Source of the DNA: Onchidella celtica
Lineage: Eukaryota; Mollusca; Gastropoda; Systellommatophora; Onchidiidae
Length of the DNA: 64,000 bases
Reading direction: 5' to 3'
NCBI GenBank assembly: GCA_963931925.1
Contig: OZ007571.1
Location: 63,045,589 to 63,109,588, forward strand
Shown: positions 43,344-57,659 of the stretch, piece by piece
Layout: every line of letters starts with the position of its first letter
Numbering within the stretch: position 1 is the first letter of the stretch
Program-made: the position numbers and the translations under genes
Notes under the pieces: generated by a model
The model's database searches: none
What the model saw: only the letters and a program-made list of their open reading frames with translations
What the model was told of the DNA's origin: nothing

Positions 43344-44444
43344 ACACTGCCTAAATTCTGACGCGCGGCTGAATTGCATTTAAGATGTGGTAGAAAGTTT
43401 CAAAACAACACGAAATAACTAAGACCTGACCCAAACTCAGAAATAACATATAAAATAAGTGCCTTACTAATTACGTTTTGAGAATTACAAATTACATTAT
43501 GTTTACAAGGTGGAAGAACAATTTTAAAATATGAAATAATGAAGCCTCCAGTCGTAATAATTGTTAAACAGATAAAGATATTATGTAACTGTGGCTGGTC
43601 ATTGAAAAAAGGATCTTTTATGTTAAGGAAATGCTGAGATCATCGTCCATGCTTATAGTTGTTTAGTCTGCGGTCTGATCCTCTCCCCGCCCTCTCCTCC
43701 ATCTCTTCCGCCTCCACTAAAAAAAAAAGTTTTTGATAATCTCTAAACAAATCGATACCTCCCTGTGTTACATGGGCGTTTTACCAAATAAAAGTTTTCC
43801 ATTAGTGAACACTGAAGAAAGGAGAAAGAATGCTTTGTTTTGTTTTTTATGCCACTTTATTCAATAATATTCCCTGAACTGTTAAGATCTGTTGACAAAC
43901 AAAGAGGCAGGAGAACTCCTGAAGATCCAAGTTTAATACACTTGCCAGAGGAAATATTTAACTCACAACTCTTTCACGGTTTACTCCATGTGAAAGTGGC
44001 ACAAATACATTTCCTAACCACAGGTAAAAAGCCCCTTCTACTTGCTAAGAATACGATGAAAGATGCTGAAATATCACACAGCTGTTGTGATTTCAGGGTT
44101 ATAGGAACATTTTAAACTTATTAAAAGTGTTAAATCTGCTCTTCTCCCCTTTTAATGATAGTGAAAATCAAACAGATTTATAGCGGGAAGAAAGAGAAAG
44201 TTCAGCCGCCGTTTCCTTTCATAAAACGACTGGGTTGTGCTTTAAAATCCTTCCTTTGAAATTAAATATTCCGTACATCTATAATGATTCTAACCGTCTG
44301 CCCCTTGGGGGAACAGAGAGGCAGATAGATCATAGATCTAATTAGCATGACACATGAAAACTCCTAATGATTTATCCCAGTTTTATCTGACGCTTCCCAT
44401 CTTCTTCCATACGATGAAATCAAATGAAATTTTGTCTTAAAGTG
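43344..44444. other. Intergenic right of the LINE
   Basis: A/T-rich. A 91-codon plus frame at 43840-44115 has a plausible amino-acid mix but no recognisable motif or splice context, so it is left uncalled. Confidence 0.45.
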
Positions 44445-44697
44445 GTCTACCCATGCAATACGTACACTCGGAAGGGGGCGGGGGTTTGCCCCCAGCGTAT
44501 GCAAAAACTTTCAATGAGGAAGTGGCTACCTGAGGAGCGCATGTGCGCTTTTTTAAGTATGGTAATGGGTGAAACATATCGGTTTTATTTCCTTTTCTTT
44601 TTTTCTTCAACGTCATAAGTTTCAGTATTACACAATTTTATAATATAAAAGTCATGTTTCTAATGAAACAGCCATATGGACTACTCAAAATGCCCCT
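44445..44697 (+). repeat. Dispersed repeat, copy 2 of a pair with 30.4 kb
   Basis: Ordered matches to 30391-30615: GGGGGTTTGCCCCCAGCGTA, GAGGAGCGCATGTGCGCTTT, TTTTTTTCTTCAACG, and TCATGTTTCTAATGAAACAG followed by CAAAATGCC. No frame. The family is unidentified. Confidence 0.6.
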
Positions 44698-45548
44698 TAA
44701 ACTTTCAGAACATCAAGGTGATGATGGTGATGACAGTGGTAATAACGATTATGACAACAATGATGTCGGTCATGACGACATTGACGATTGACCATAAGCA
44801 CATAACTATGTGCAAAAGCAGAGAGAGAAAAAAGGCGGGGGGGGGGGGGTAGCAAAGAGAGCTAAAATAAAATAAATACGGAGTGGCTATATTATCATGC
44901 ACCGTGTGTTCAAATTATGCTTGCTTGCACAAAGATGTATTTGTAAAATTTTAGGTTCAGGGTAAGGATTAGGTTTAGCCAATTGATCGTAATAATCTGT
45001 TCGTCGGCGACATCATCGCATAACTTTTTTTCCCAGAAACTAGTCACGTGTTGGTAAAAAAAAAAAAGTGATTAAATTAACTACATGGCCGAAATAAAGC
45101 CTGGCGAGAAAAGGACAGGGTGGGGGTGGGGTGGTGGAGAAGTGGGATGTTCAGAAGACAAGATAACAGCCAACTCGACGATAATCTCTTTGTAGTATAC
45201 AAGATCATAATAATTTGAATAGAGATCCCCGGATGCTGGACGTTCGGCAAGTATGTCTAAAAGCTGCGCGCGGCTGCCATGATGAGGAAACAGAATCCAT
45301 TGTTTGGTCTTACACGAAACATGCCAGGCTTCTGTTTTGTAAATCTGGTAGTCTTGATAAGGTAGATCAGGTTTTACTGGTGCTGATAAAAACAGAGACA
45401 AAAAAAAAATGGCCATGCAAGTGCGGTCATTCACAATTGAGGGAGATGTGGGTTAGATCGTACAGATAAACAGACGGTCAGTAAGACAAACAAAAATACC
45501 TTATGCGCAGGTAACCGGCTCGGCACGGAGAGAACGTTAACGCTGGCC

Positions 45549-45799
45549 CCTTCATAAAACCACACTGGTGCAACGAGCCTATCTCTCTTGGAGAGGAGAA
45601 AAACCTGTTTTATCTAATATGTCTTCCTGCTCCTACATACCTTTTAGTTAATATATTTTGTATATATACAATTATTTGAAATAAGCCTACTGTACCCCCA
45701 TTAACCAATAAATAAATATTTTTTTTAAAAGTAGTTCATTTTTTTTCCCTTTAAAATGACCTGTGTGCCAACATACTTGTGCGGTTTGCATATTGACAG
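45549..45799 (+). mobile_element. MITE-like element, same family, copy F
   Basis: Left end CCTTCATAAAACCACACTGG, right end TTGTGCGGTTTGCATATTGA plus CAGG. The interior keeps CCCCCATTAACCAATAAATA. The flanks outside the termini (GCTGGCC on the left, GGGCC on the right) also pair, so the true inverted repeat may be longer than the common core. Confidence 0.65.
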
Positions 45800-46478
45800 G
45801 GCCGACGTCAGGTCAGGCACAGACCACTAAGTAAGGATGTAGGGTCAAAACTCATCAGGAATATAACATACAATTAATTATTAACATGCACACCCAGATA
45901 GGCTACTGTTAAGATGGACTTCGTTATATTTTATTTAGCCTACCTCACCAAAACTGTGCTAGACCACCATACAATGCCTCGATGCCATTTTGGTGCGAAT
46001 AATAATAATTCATTAAAAGATTCGGGAAAGTACAGGCTCTGGAACGTCAAGTGAAGCCAATCCATGCCGATACTTTAAGAGAAAATAGATTTTCGTAAAA
46101 GAAAACGGTGTTATCAGAGCGCAAGAAATATGTGCAATCTAAACCTTGCCACATCAAACAAACAAGCAACAAAAAAAAATTTAAAAATTTATTTTGAAAA
46201 TAGCACTCTTCCATCAAACCGTGCCCGCCTTTCACTCAGTAAGCAGAACATCAACATAGTTTTATTTTTAGACCCAAACCTGTCAATATAAAACCTTTCT
46301 GTTTTACTCACCTGCGGGAATTGGCTCGCCTACTTTTTTTTTTCTCACGCTCATTAAAAAAAAAAAAAGATAGGTTAAAAAAGAAATTTCTTCCTAAGCT
46401 ACCAATGTTGTCATGGAGCATGTGAACTAATTATACGAAAACATTCGTCATCACTCTCAGATTAAATTTCCTGGCTCG

Positions 46479-46488
<10 letters not shown>

Positions 46489-46557
<69 letters not shown>

Positions 46558-46558
46558 A
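46489..46558. repeat. (CT)n/(CTGT)n microsatellite
   Basis: CT runs interrupted by CTGTCTGT units, preceded by a poly-C run. Confidence 0.97.
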
Positions 46559-47429
46559 AAATCACATCGCAATAAAATTATGATGCAAATGTCTGATTTT
46601 CAGTTTTTAAAAAAATGAACAAGAACTCGTTAACACTTACTCATTAACGGGGTTGCGCATGAACATAATTGTTCTGAAGCTCTACAGTAAAGTTTAGTGC
46701 GTACTAGTTTATTTGGTTGTAGTTGGCATATTTATAATCTAAGTACTGAGTATGTGTGTATAAATTTCTTGATGTGTTCAATTGTTTTGTTTTGTTTCAA
46801 ACGCCCCTGTATTTTTATCACAACTTGACGTAGTACTACACTGAGTGAGAGATAAAGAGCATTTTCTCCACCGACTGTAGGAGCTTCCACGTCCCTGGAA
46901 ATAGTAGTTCAGCAGCTGCTGGGTTTGACTCTGATGCTATGCCGTATGTTTAATAGAAATCTAACGCTTGATCTTTACAGATAAACAGAGGAAGGCTTTC
47001 CGTTCTCAGCAGCGTACGGTGTCGCTCGGCATTCACGTCCACAAAAACAATGGGAAGAAAGGCTGGAGGAAGGAGAGAAAACAGAATTCTTGGACTCCGA
47101 CTATGGTACAGTGGTATGTAGGTGGGGAAGGAATAATTGCAATAGACAGAGCGCTGAAAAACGGGGCGAGCAAAGAAAGGAAATGGACAAATACGGATGA
47201 CAGGGACGAGGGAGTTGGAGTGGGGAGGTGGTAACTGGGAATTCGACACCAGCGGTGTTTTGCTTCCTGCAAAGAAGTTATCTACGGTTCGGAGTGACAC
47301 TGCTTGCCTTTTGTTTGTAGGTGTATGTTGGGATGTATAATACTTTTGGGCATATCAGAGTATAAGGGAATACTGTATGTATGGGTGAGTGTGGATATGT
47401 ATGCTAGTTTGTATGCGTATGGGCGTAAT

Positions 47430-47447
47430 GTGCGTGTGCGCGCGCGC

Positions 47448-47499
<52 letters not shown>

Positions 47500-47516
47500 G
47501 TGTGTGCGTGTGCGGT
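47430..47516. repeat. (CG)n(GT)n microsatellite
   Basis: A CGCGCGCGCG core followed by about 32 GT units with CG interruptions. Alternating purine-pyrimidine of this kind can adopt Z-DNA. Confidence 0.97.
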
Positions 47517-48638
47517 CGCGCCACTCTCTTTATGTACACTTCCGTGATTTTTAGTTACGAGTACTGATTTATTCACTTTACTAATTAATACTGATTAAAG
47601 TGACTGCATTACGACACAACAAAACTGGTAAACTTTGTTGAATATTCACCGAAATCAGATCCGTCTCAATCCTTACAAATGACAGCGGCTGTGTAGTACT
47701 GAATAAATCACACTGCAGTATTTTGCAAACCCATTATTCCATAAAATCCTCGATGGTATCTAGAATTTAATTTCATCCTAAAGTAATTACATAGTGTGTC
47801 CTTCTAAATGTGGTCCCATCTTATCAATGTTATTATTAGCGATGCAAATTTTTAAAAAGCTTCCAACAAAATGAGCGACGTTCAAGCATGTACATAATAA
47901 ATCCTTTGATTTTAAAACTGATGTTCGTGTGCAATAATGACACCAACAGAAGAGAGCTAAAAGCAAATTTTAAACGTCCAACAGAAGCCTACTTTTGTGT
48001 AGATTAAAAAATAATCATTTGATTTACAACGCTGATGATCGCTTGAAATAATGAAACCAGTGGAACAGAGATAGTAAAAAAAAAAAAAAACTTTTATCAG
48101 AAAACACTGATGAATGTGGGACAGGAACGATGACATAACTGGGTGGGTGAAGAAAAAAATAGAGAGTGAGGCTCCAACAGATTGATATAACATAAACAAA
48201 CATTCAGAAACATAAAGAAAGCCCGGGTAGCTTCAAAAGAATGCCGACAGCAGCAACCACAACGCCCGGAGAGACTTGTTTTCCTGGAATCTGGCACTTC
48301 ATACAGAGATGGTGCTGTGTGCCGTACGGGTTGAAAACATTATCACACTTGTAGTGAATGAGTGGTAGATGAAACCCCGACTCAACAAGGTGAATGTTAT
48401 TTGATTCAAGGAACCACAGGAGAAGAAGGCGGCGGGAGGAGGAGATAAAATACACGACATTTTGAGGCTTGCATTCAAACATATAACCATACATGATAAA
48501 GCTATACTGACCAATGCTTCACACTCACGACAGACATGAGAGAGTACAGATCCAGAGATGCAATCTGCAATATGACATTCACTCGTATGTGTCGAGATTT
48601 TACGTTCATTTTCAGAACCGTGGGGCATATATCGCTGG

Positions 48639-48819
48639 CCCAGTCATGAAATTGCACAAGTGTAGTTGCACAATTTCAAGTGATACCTCTTTTTTGCCAA
48701 ATATTCTCAGAACCCATTGCAGGAATTTCATTTGTTTTTCTATTAATTAAAACGGGGAGTACAATGTCTCAAATCTTTATTTATTTATCTAAAAGATACG
48801 GAGTACATTTCAATTAAGA

Positions 48820-48820
<1 letters not shown>
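48639..48820 (-). mobile_element. MITE-like element, same family, copy H, truncated
   Basis: On the minus strand the interior (AATAAATAAAGATTTGAGAC, then GAGAATATTTGGCAAAAAAG) leads to the terminus TTGTGCAATTTCATGACTGG plus GCCAGCGAT. The other end is replaced by a TATC microsatellite at 48821. This copy shows that the termini extend to GCCAGCGAT. Confidence 0.65.
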
Positions 48821-48871
<51 letters not shown>

Positions 48872-48902
48872 ATCTCTATCTATCTGTCTATCTATCTATC
48901 TA
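48821..48902. repeat. (TATC)n microsatellite
   Basis: About 20 TATC units, one ATCTC interruption. It truncates MITE-like copy H and is followed by poly-C. Confidence 0.98.
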
Positions 48903-50428
48903 CCCCCCCCTCTCTCTTTCTCTGTGTGTGTGGGGGGGGGGGGTGTGAGTGCGTTTAATAAGGCCCTTCGCACTGGTGCGGTTTTGTATCAGGGCCAGCG
49001 GTATGTAAATAGAAGCTTTTGCCACATCTTCATTAATTTTCTTATTGTTCTCAACGAAGTAATCTTGGGTGAACAAAGTCTCTCATGACTTTTCAACAGG
49101 TTGCTCCCAAAGCTCATAATAATTAGGTGAAAATGCCTTTCCATCCGCTAATCAGGATTTGTCTACCTTAATATTCAGTACCGATGGATGGCCACATCCA
49201 TTGCGTAACATTGTGTGCACGAATAGCCATTACGAATATGTTTCTCTTAAAGTCCACCATTTAGGGCGGATATGTGTATCTGTTCAAATTGTGATCGACA
49301 ATTAGGGTTTGAGCATCTCAGTATTGATCTCATCCTGCCAAGAGGAAAGCTATGTTTAAAGAAAGAGACAATATAACCTGCACTATTCAGTTATGCGGTT
49401 TTACATAGTGCAACAGTCCATGCCTCCTAGATATGGAGACATTGTATGGGTTTGTTCCCTCGCCACGAAAAACTACCAGATAGTAATTATCGGTTTTGAT
49501 ACCGAGGTAAATATTTCAGATTCTCTGACAAAATGTGTGCAGTACTTGAACAAGTAAAACTTATAAAAACCAAAAAGTCCTTCAGCTGAAACTACATGTT
49601 GATAGATAGACAGGCATAATAATAATAATAATAAAAACCATAACAAAAAGGGGTGGTGGACATAGAATAATACACGTACACGTGTAAATGTTAATCTTTG
49701 TCACTATTTATCTGAATCTGTTAATCTATCCATGAAATCATCCTATTCCCACTGTGATCATGACGCCAATGATGCTGTTAACAGTGGTAACTGTGGTCAC
49801 TGGTGCTTCATACACGGAGCACCAAGACCAGTAGATAAGTGCCCGTCAAAATTAAACAGCAGAAAATACGACCGTGAAATAGTTTCCCTATTGAGCAAAT
49901 CTCGAGGATTTTGAGCCACCCACTGCAACAATGATGAATCATCTGAAGAACGTAATCGCGAAAGTTAGCAACCAGAACTGACAGCGGGTCATTTTCCGAG
50001 CCTTTATAGCAGACACTTTTAGTCCACGTGTAGATGTAAACAGTGGAATGGTATGAACTTACACATCTATTCGACCTATGGACATAGGCATATTGGTCGG
50101 CATTAGAGATACTTTTCCTTAGGCGGTCCAGTTGGATAATTGCAAACCCCCAGAAAATTGGCCTGCGTACTTCAGATTTGCTAAGCTTGGATATGATTCA
50201 ATAATGAGCTACACTTTTTTTCCCTCCACTCTCAACAAATCGATAAGAGTGACAATGAAGTACGTGTGATAAGACTGAGTCACGTTCTGTTGTCCGCCCG
50301 AAGGCAAGGAAATTGTAGTATTGATCTCCAAGTTTATGTGTTCAGGTAGGTAACTGTGAAAGTCATTTGAAGAGAATATCACTGTGGGAAATGCCAGAGC
50401 ATAAAGATTGTCGGACAAGGCGTCTTTA

Positions 50429-50662
50429 TGTCATGAAGCCGCAGGTGCGGGGGATTTTATTTTACAGAAGAAAAAAAAAAGAAGTTTTACTTGATAAGCC
50501 TGCCTTATCCTAAGTATTTTTAGTTATGAGAACTTCAAATAGGTCCACTGCACTTCCCGTTAATCAGCAGAAATTGCCGAATTCCTTTAAGTATTTCATA
50601 GAATATTTGGCGAGGAAAAAAAAATTGCAGTTGTGCTAGTACTCTCGCGCGATGTCATGACA
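50429..50662 (+). mobile_element. MITE-like element, same family, copy D
   Basis: Left end TGTCATGAAGCCGCAGGTGC, right end GCGCGATGTCATGACA, a good inverted pair. The interior keeps ATTTTACAGAAGA, ATAGAATATTTGGCGAGG and ATTGCAGTTGTG. About 234 bp; no frame. Confidence 0.7.
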
Positions 50663-53600
50663 AGATTAGAGGTTTATTTCTCTTCTTAACACTATTGTTT
50701 TTTGTCAAAAGTCTGGCTCGCGCATTGTTCATTTCCTGATTATTATTGTGCGCCCAAGCGTTCAATCTTGTGTCACAGGTGATAATTGGATACAACAAGG
50801 ATTGGCAAATGGCGGCCTTATTTCCCAGTACACCAATGTCCTCGGCTATCTCCTCTAAAAGTCATGTTTTCAATGAATAACGGGTGGGAAATGAGCACTA
50901 GACGCCAGAGATGAAATGTTATGGGAACTCAAACACGCCACACACACACACACAAAAAAAAGGGCGAGAATAGTGATTTAGTGATCAATTTTGCTTTTTG
51001 CTTAGTGTGGACCTCTTATTATGTGAACATTGTAACGGAAATGTGTCCATGTATTAGACACACACTAGTACATTATGTAAATAGCTGAAAGACAAAAAAA
51101 GTTATTCATTTCTCCGCCTTCGTTCAACAACTATCTTTCAGGTGGTGTCAGAAGAACAGTGATTTAGTGGCAGTTTTGTTCCGTGAGACCCTATAATAAC
51201 CACTGGGAAAGAAATTGTGTCCACCTTTAAACTCCAGTATATTTTTAGAAGCAGCCGTAAAAAAAAAAAGATGGGAGGCTTCATTCATTTTTCACATTCG
51301 TTCTATCATCGTTCAAAGACAGATTAAAAGTCTAGAAAGAACGAGATTAAAAAAGCACTGTCAAATAATTGTTTCAAAAGTTGACTATCTCACACTCTAC
51401 GAGAACCGGACCACACCCAGGTCACAAATCAAACTTTACGAGCGAGTCACATCTTGATGAAAGTCTCTAATTTCCTTCATCACACACACATCTCAGACAT
51501 TGACGTAAAGTTATGATCTCATCCGATTCAAATCAACTCTCCCAGCTGAAATTACGAAACGGATGTGTTTGAAAGGCTTTTCAAGAATGAGTAGATTTTA
51601 ATTTAACGACCTGTTGTGAATGATAATCCATTTGTAAGTTCAAAATTCAAAGTCTTGTCACGATTGTGGAGTTGTGATGAGCCTGTTTCGTTGTTGTTGT
51701 ATCTCTGTCCATAGAGTTGGCCCTTATATTCACTGTATCTAATCTCAGAATGAAAACATGCCCTAAAATTCTTAAAACAAAAAATGATGTAAGAAGCTTT
51801 TAGGTATTACACTACAGATTTACTTTACTTTCAATAAATCAATACAAGTTTATAATATACATTTAAAAAAAAAAAAAACCATACAGGATTTTGCGTTGCA
51901 GTGCACTCTCTCACTCCAGGATTTAAAAAAATCATAACAGGGGCAGGCCAGATGACAAAAACTAGGAAAAAGAATAATATACTGAATGGTTTTTATAAAC
52001 CTGTGGCTTCGTTTCGCATCTTTGAAACTAATTAGAGCCGTCACGTTTTTCTTTTCATTACGCAGAATCTGCTTTTTTTTTTTTTTTTTAAATGAATACA
52101 CACCTGATCTTTCTGATGTGAATGCACTGCTGAAGAGATGCCTGTGAACTTTCTCACCTCTTCAAGCACTGCACCATTCTCCTTTAAAACCAAAATTTGA
52201 CATTCCATGGTTGTCAAGACGTAGAGACTAAAATACAAAATTTTTACTTTTAGCTGAGGCGCTACTTTTCTTTAACACTTAAATATTGTGCATTGGTGGG
52301 ATGTCAGAGACAAGCGATTATTGTTGACATATTATGCCACTCCCCCTCAGCGCTCCACCCTACACTTAGATCTACGTTTGCAAAGCCCCAGCTAAGTAAC
52401 AAATGCATTTTTAAAAATAAATTTTACCTTTTAAATAAAAAAAATTCTCCAAGAAACCCAGTAAGCTTTCGGTCACTAGGACATTCTTCTTTGTAATGAC
52501 CAAAGACCCACAGCTTCTCTTTTTCAATAATGAACAAAATCAGAGAAAATGGGAGAGTGCACTGTTTGTACATCTTGTAATTTTCACATGAAAATCACAC
52601 TGATAAGGACAGTAAAAGGATAAATAAAATTTAAAAAGTACAAACAGGTGCAGGATTGAGTTGACTATAACCGACTCGAACAAAACAAAACGGATAGTTA
52701 TAAATTAAACACAATAACGTTTTTACAAGCGCTATAAAATTAGTACTGCATTGCGCCACATGGCGATACACACTAGCCACTAGACATCCAGTTCACAACA
52801 CAATGCCTAGCTTGGCTATGCCTCTCTATTTACACTGTACCTAGGTGTGTATCGATTTCTGCGCTATGATTAGAAGCCATTGTTGCTTGAACAAGGGATT
52901 TTAATATTGAGGACAAACTTCGCCTTTCCATATTAACAGGAGATTTGCAGGATGTAAGTGGCCGTTCAAAGTCTTCTTCTTTTTAATGTCTTGACAATTT
53001 CACTCTTTGAAACACCCACCAGCCACCCCCTCCTTTCACCTCCCCCCCCCCCCTTTCCCTTTTTTTTTCTTTTAAAATCAAATTCTACATGTGGCTTTAA
53101 TGTTTGCGTGCTTCAAATTGTACCGCTAAAAGACTGAGGGCTAACCTCGATATCTGTAAATGGCCGTTGATATCTGCGTTATCGGATAAAACTACAATGT
53201 CAGTTTCTTAGACAGAAGAAATGCATATATATATACATCACTAACGGGGCCGGGGGTCGTATGAAGGAAACAAAGATAGAAGGAGGGTTTAAAAGATAAC
53301 TAAACGACGGGTGTTTAGAGCAACAGAATGATGATATTTTTTGAAATTAAATCATAGGCGGCCTAGCAAAGGAAGTAAAGACAAACAAGATCACGTCCTT
53401 GTCGGCAATTGGTCCGAATTTTTCTTCATCATTATATCGATTCGACTTGAATGAAAACAACAAAAACATATTTGTACAGACTGATTACGTAACAATAATT
53501 TACGCCCTGAACATATTTAACCACACACTTTCTCCAAATACGACCGTGAGAAAAAATGCCATATGGCGTACTCACTGCCATACAGGGGAAAGTTACAGCG

Positions 53601-54900
53601 GGGGTGCCTAAGTTTTGACATTCTGACGTTTTGCTCAACGCCTTGCTCAGGCGATAAAATTGCAGAGGGCGTTGGTGGGCGGAGGAGGGGGAGAGAGGCA
53701 GAAAAACGGGGTTGGGGGAGAGACAGGGGGGGGGGGGCGCTTCTTCTTTTTTTTTTTTCTGTCTTTCAAATTTTGGAAACAAAATACCGCATACGTACTA
53801 ACCACAAGTAATGAAAATAATTATTGTTACCGTTTAATTTCACGCATTAACAGTAACACCTTTCTTACACGTTCACACTGACAACTGAACTTTCTCCGGA
53901 CATACCTGTGAGAGAAGATGGTGCGAGACAGGTACGTCTACATCCGCCCCTGAGCCTACACCTGCTGATATTGGCAGTGAAAAAAACTGTTTAATTTACG
54001 GGGGAAGCTAATACAGTAGTTCAAATATTTGAGCTGTTAAGAAGTAGACATATTAAAAGGAAAAACGTCAATTCAGAAGCAGGTGGATGATTCATGTGAG
54101 ATTAACTGTGTTAACGGCAGAACTCTGAACAAAACTAAAGTCTATAAAGTTTAGAGTACCATTTTTTTAATCTGTGTATTTTCATGTATTTCTTTACTTT
54201 GCTGCTGGCGCTCCTGCACTGACCCGGACCTAGGCTTAATAATAACAGTAATAATAATCTTGCCTGTATGCAAATACTAATGGTGGAAGTTTTGTTCAGA
54301 ACCTCTGTTATTCCTTCTTTATGTTATAGCACGTAATCTGGAACTCAGTTTGAGTAGACGAAAAACAAAACTTGCCAAGTACAAAGTTTGGAGAAAAATC
54401 TACCGTTATTTTAAGTTGGGTCAATGGGAGTTTCACCTGTATTTTTTTGTTGTTTGTTTTAACACTCCATCCATTTTTCAACATTTTAAAGCGGAAGCCA
54501 TATTCGATACCGTCTTTTTAAAGGACCACGGATCGCTAATTAGGTCAAATCCCTACTTAGTTCGGTTTTGATTTTCCTCATTTGGAGCTTCCGTAAGCTC
54601 TTATCTGTTCTAAAAGTTTAGAGGCAGTCTATATCGATTTAGGAATATTTCTAAGCTTGGAATTGTCTGGCCTTTACCATAAAGTGGATTTTTTTTTTCT
54701 CTGATGTGTTCCCTTGTTACTACTGATGTTTTGACCGCGAAATTACCTCAGTCTAGCGAAGACCTCATTTAACCCTTGATCTGATGGCTGGCCATAATTA
54801 TAGCTTTATTCCTCATTTTCCTGGGGGCCAAATTGTTTTCCTCCGTTTTCTTTCAGAGAAATACATGGGGGATGTCACTGACTGATCTGTCATGACTGTT
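50663..54900. other. Intergenic, nothing recognised
   Basis: A/T-rich with poly-A/T runs (51865-51878, 52072-52089), poly-C (53042-53054) and poly-G (53727-53737). Frames are short and without family features. Confidence 0.5.
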
Positions 54901-55071
54901 TGACTATGGCTGTGATAGACTGGTGTAGGAGTACATGAACTACACGAGGAGAATGTAAATTTGCGAGGACAGAAGAAACTGCTCCTGGGCGGAAAGAGTA
55001 GGCCGAGAGTAAAAGTGTGTTTGGAAAGAGAGAAGGAAGGATGGAGAAAAGATGAGAAATGAGGGGATAGA

Positions 55072-55280
<209 letters not shown>

Positions 55281-55829
55281 ACGATAGAGAGGATGAGAGA
55301 TCCAGTGGTACGCCTGCAAGGAAATGCCTTAGGCCAAGTGCCAGGATTCGGTGGAAAACTTTACCGTTAAAATACTACAAATTCACGTTCAGCAAATGTT
55401 GGGGAAAAAACAACAACAAGAAAATACGACTTTAGTGCAGGTAACTATGACTTTCAAAAGCAAAGGGTTACTTTCCCCGTTTTCTTACTATTTTTAATTT
55501 GAAACAGCATCCTCCCTTAAGTACATCATTGGGAAGCCGGAGAGGGGAGTTGAGGGAGGATTTCGGAAGTTAATGACTAACTGACAACAGCAGTTGCGTA
55601 TGCCACAGCTTTCCAGGATTCAGGGCCGTATTGGCAGACCCCCTGTTGGAGAAGGGTCTACATGAATGATTCCATAAGGTTGCCCCCGCCCCGAAATCAA
55701 TTTATTTGATTTGAGGTCTTTATTTTAGGAGGTTCGCTGCCCTTGGCATTTACACCTCACTTTACTTGTTTTATTATTTCTTGTTCTGGCGGGGGGGGGG
55801 GGGGGGGGGGAGATGATATGGATAAATTT

Positions 55830-56060
55830 TAATCTATTAATTTCAATTTTGCCCGGGCAGCGGCCTTTCGGCCTGCTCTTTACGATTTCCAACTGCCAAG
55901 GTATCTTTAACGTGCGCAACGTGCACACGGGCCCTCCGAATTTTTTCGTCCTTATCCGAGAAGACTAGGTACTCGATCCTACCCCCCCAATAGGACCAGG
56001 GACTTGAAAATATGAGAAAAATCCAATTTCCAAGAACTACTCGATCCTACCTTATTTAAC
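55830..56060. repeat. Dispersed-repeat-like segment
   Basis: GGCAGCGGCCTTTCGGCCTG, then AGGTATCTTTAACGTGCGCA, ACGTGCACACGGGCCCTCCG and GAGAAGACTAGGTACTCGAT. It resembles widely dispersed invertebrate repeat text (the ACGTGCACACGGG...CCGAAGAC type), judged from memory only. A 20-base poly-G run lies just upstream (55791-55810). Confidence 0.35.
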
Positions 56061-56447
56061 CCAGGTCGTTTGTTTTCAAGGGATTCTGCAGCCAAATTTT
56101 ACCGCCCCCTCACATCCCTCAACTATCAAGTTTCCTCAGGTGTACACGCGAAGATTCCTGGCTTTTAACGTTCTGCAAGTATTCTGTCAAGCGAAGGTAA
56201 CTATCCATTTTGATCTCAGAAATAAAATCTGAAAGCAATGATATTTTTTATTCTCAATTCCTATCTTCTACAGTGAACAAGTGGCAAGATCGAGGGAAAA
56301 GAGCGTGGGCGAGAAATTCCATTCCAGTTATACTTTTTTCGCGCAGATAACAGTGTACTTTTGCAATTTCAGCGCTAAGACGATTGTGTGGGGAAATAGG
56401 CTGTTATTTCTGGTCACGACTGAAGGGTGTAGTTCTCTATCGTGCCT

Positions 56448-56541
56448 TAGACACAAAAAGCTATAATTAAGATATTGAGCCCCCAAAAAAAAGTTTTTTC
56501 ATGCATTGTGTGACTCTGAAAACGTCAACTCTTTCAAGCAT
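56448..56541 (+). repeat. Dispersed repeat, paired with 31.24 kb
   Basis: CACAAAAAGCTATAATTAAG, ATATTGAGC, TTTTTTCATGCATTGT and CTGAAAACGTCAACTC match 31237-31346 in order. Confidence 0.55.
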
Positions 56542-56764
56542 GTGTCTTACTCTAATAATAAAAGTCATGTGTTCATTTGCTTTGCACAGGTAGGAGACAG
56601 GTTACTCGCTGATCTTTATGTACAACTGGACTTTGACATGGTATAGAATTGCCCTCTTCAATTATTTTTCTGTTTTGAGGGTTATGTGTCCTCATTCTGC
56701 AAAATCATGCTCGCTTATCAGAAGCAATACTTTTGAGCATGAGCCGCGTGTCAGAAAGCCAAAT

Positions 56765-56890
56765 AGTGAGTGCCTTAAAAACACCGCGAGAAATGAGTTA
56801 AACTGTGCCCCTTACCAAGCAGGATTCGAAGCTGGGACCTGTCGTGCCTGAATAAGGCGCGCTATCCAATTCGGTCACATCGCCGGCCTA
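56765..56890 (-). mobile_element. tRNA-derived SINE, copy 2
   Basis: The minus strand begins GCCGGCGATGTGACCGAATT (A-box region 56864-56877). It has a clear B box, GCTTCGAATCC (56822-56832), then the body motif TTTCTCGCGGTGTTTTTAAG with GCACT. The head resembles a tRNA with a GCGCC...GGTCCC arm. This copy is the best preserved of the three. Confidence 0.75.
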
Positions 56891-57659
56891 TACTTCAAAC
56901 GTCATACGTTTTTATTTGAAACAATCCACCTCAGAAACGAAATTGCTAAATGTGTGCAAACTGTTTACTGTTTCTTCTCCCACCAGGCTGAAAGTGAAAC
57001 GATTTTGACGGACGAAAAGGGGTGGGGTGGGGGAGGGAGAAAGAAAAGGTAAGGGAAAAAAGGTGGGGGTGGGGGGGGGGCGGTTGTTGTAATGGTGAAT
57101 GTAATTTAAAATGTAATTTCGCCTGAAAATTGTGATTAAAAAAATATTCAGTATTAATCATCACATTCTTATGATATGATGCAAGTGGCTCTTCACTAAT
57201 TCATAACTTTACAACAGCATTCTTGAATTATTTCTTGAGCAGGTACGAGTAGGGAAGACAGATAACGTGGAGAATCTAAATGAAATGAAATGGCAGATTT
57301 GTTTACTAGACGGGTGGTTTGTTTTGTTTTGTTTTGAATCTCTAGTTCAGAACAAGAAGTGGCTACCTGTGAAACACAGGAATTGAAAAGAAAGTTTGAG
57401 TAACCCATTTCTCCTATTCAGTCTGACATTGTGTTTGTTTTAAATGCCATGAGAACCATTAACATCTTTATAAGTGAATATGCGTGTGGTATTTTTTGAA
57501 TCTGGACATTTCTCTCACAAATCTCCCAGCCCTGTTGTGCTGCCTTGTCCAATACTAAAATATATGAAAGTGATTTTAAATACATTAATTTGAAAGTATT
57601 TTTGTAAATGATTTTAAATACATAAATGGAAAAATATCATAAACAGCCCAGAAATTATT

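Noticed and set aside
43840-44115. 91-codon frame as a small gene
   Set aside because: No motif, no splice or start support, A/T-rich context.
56808-56890. Functional tRNA gene
   Set aside because: A and B boxes are present but no complete cloverleaf forms, and the linked body motif shared with two other loci shows it is a SINE.
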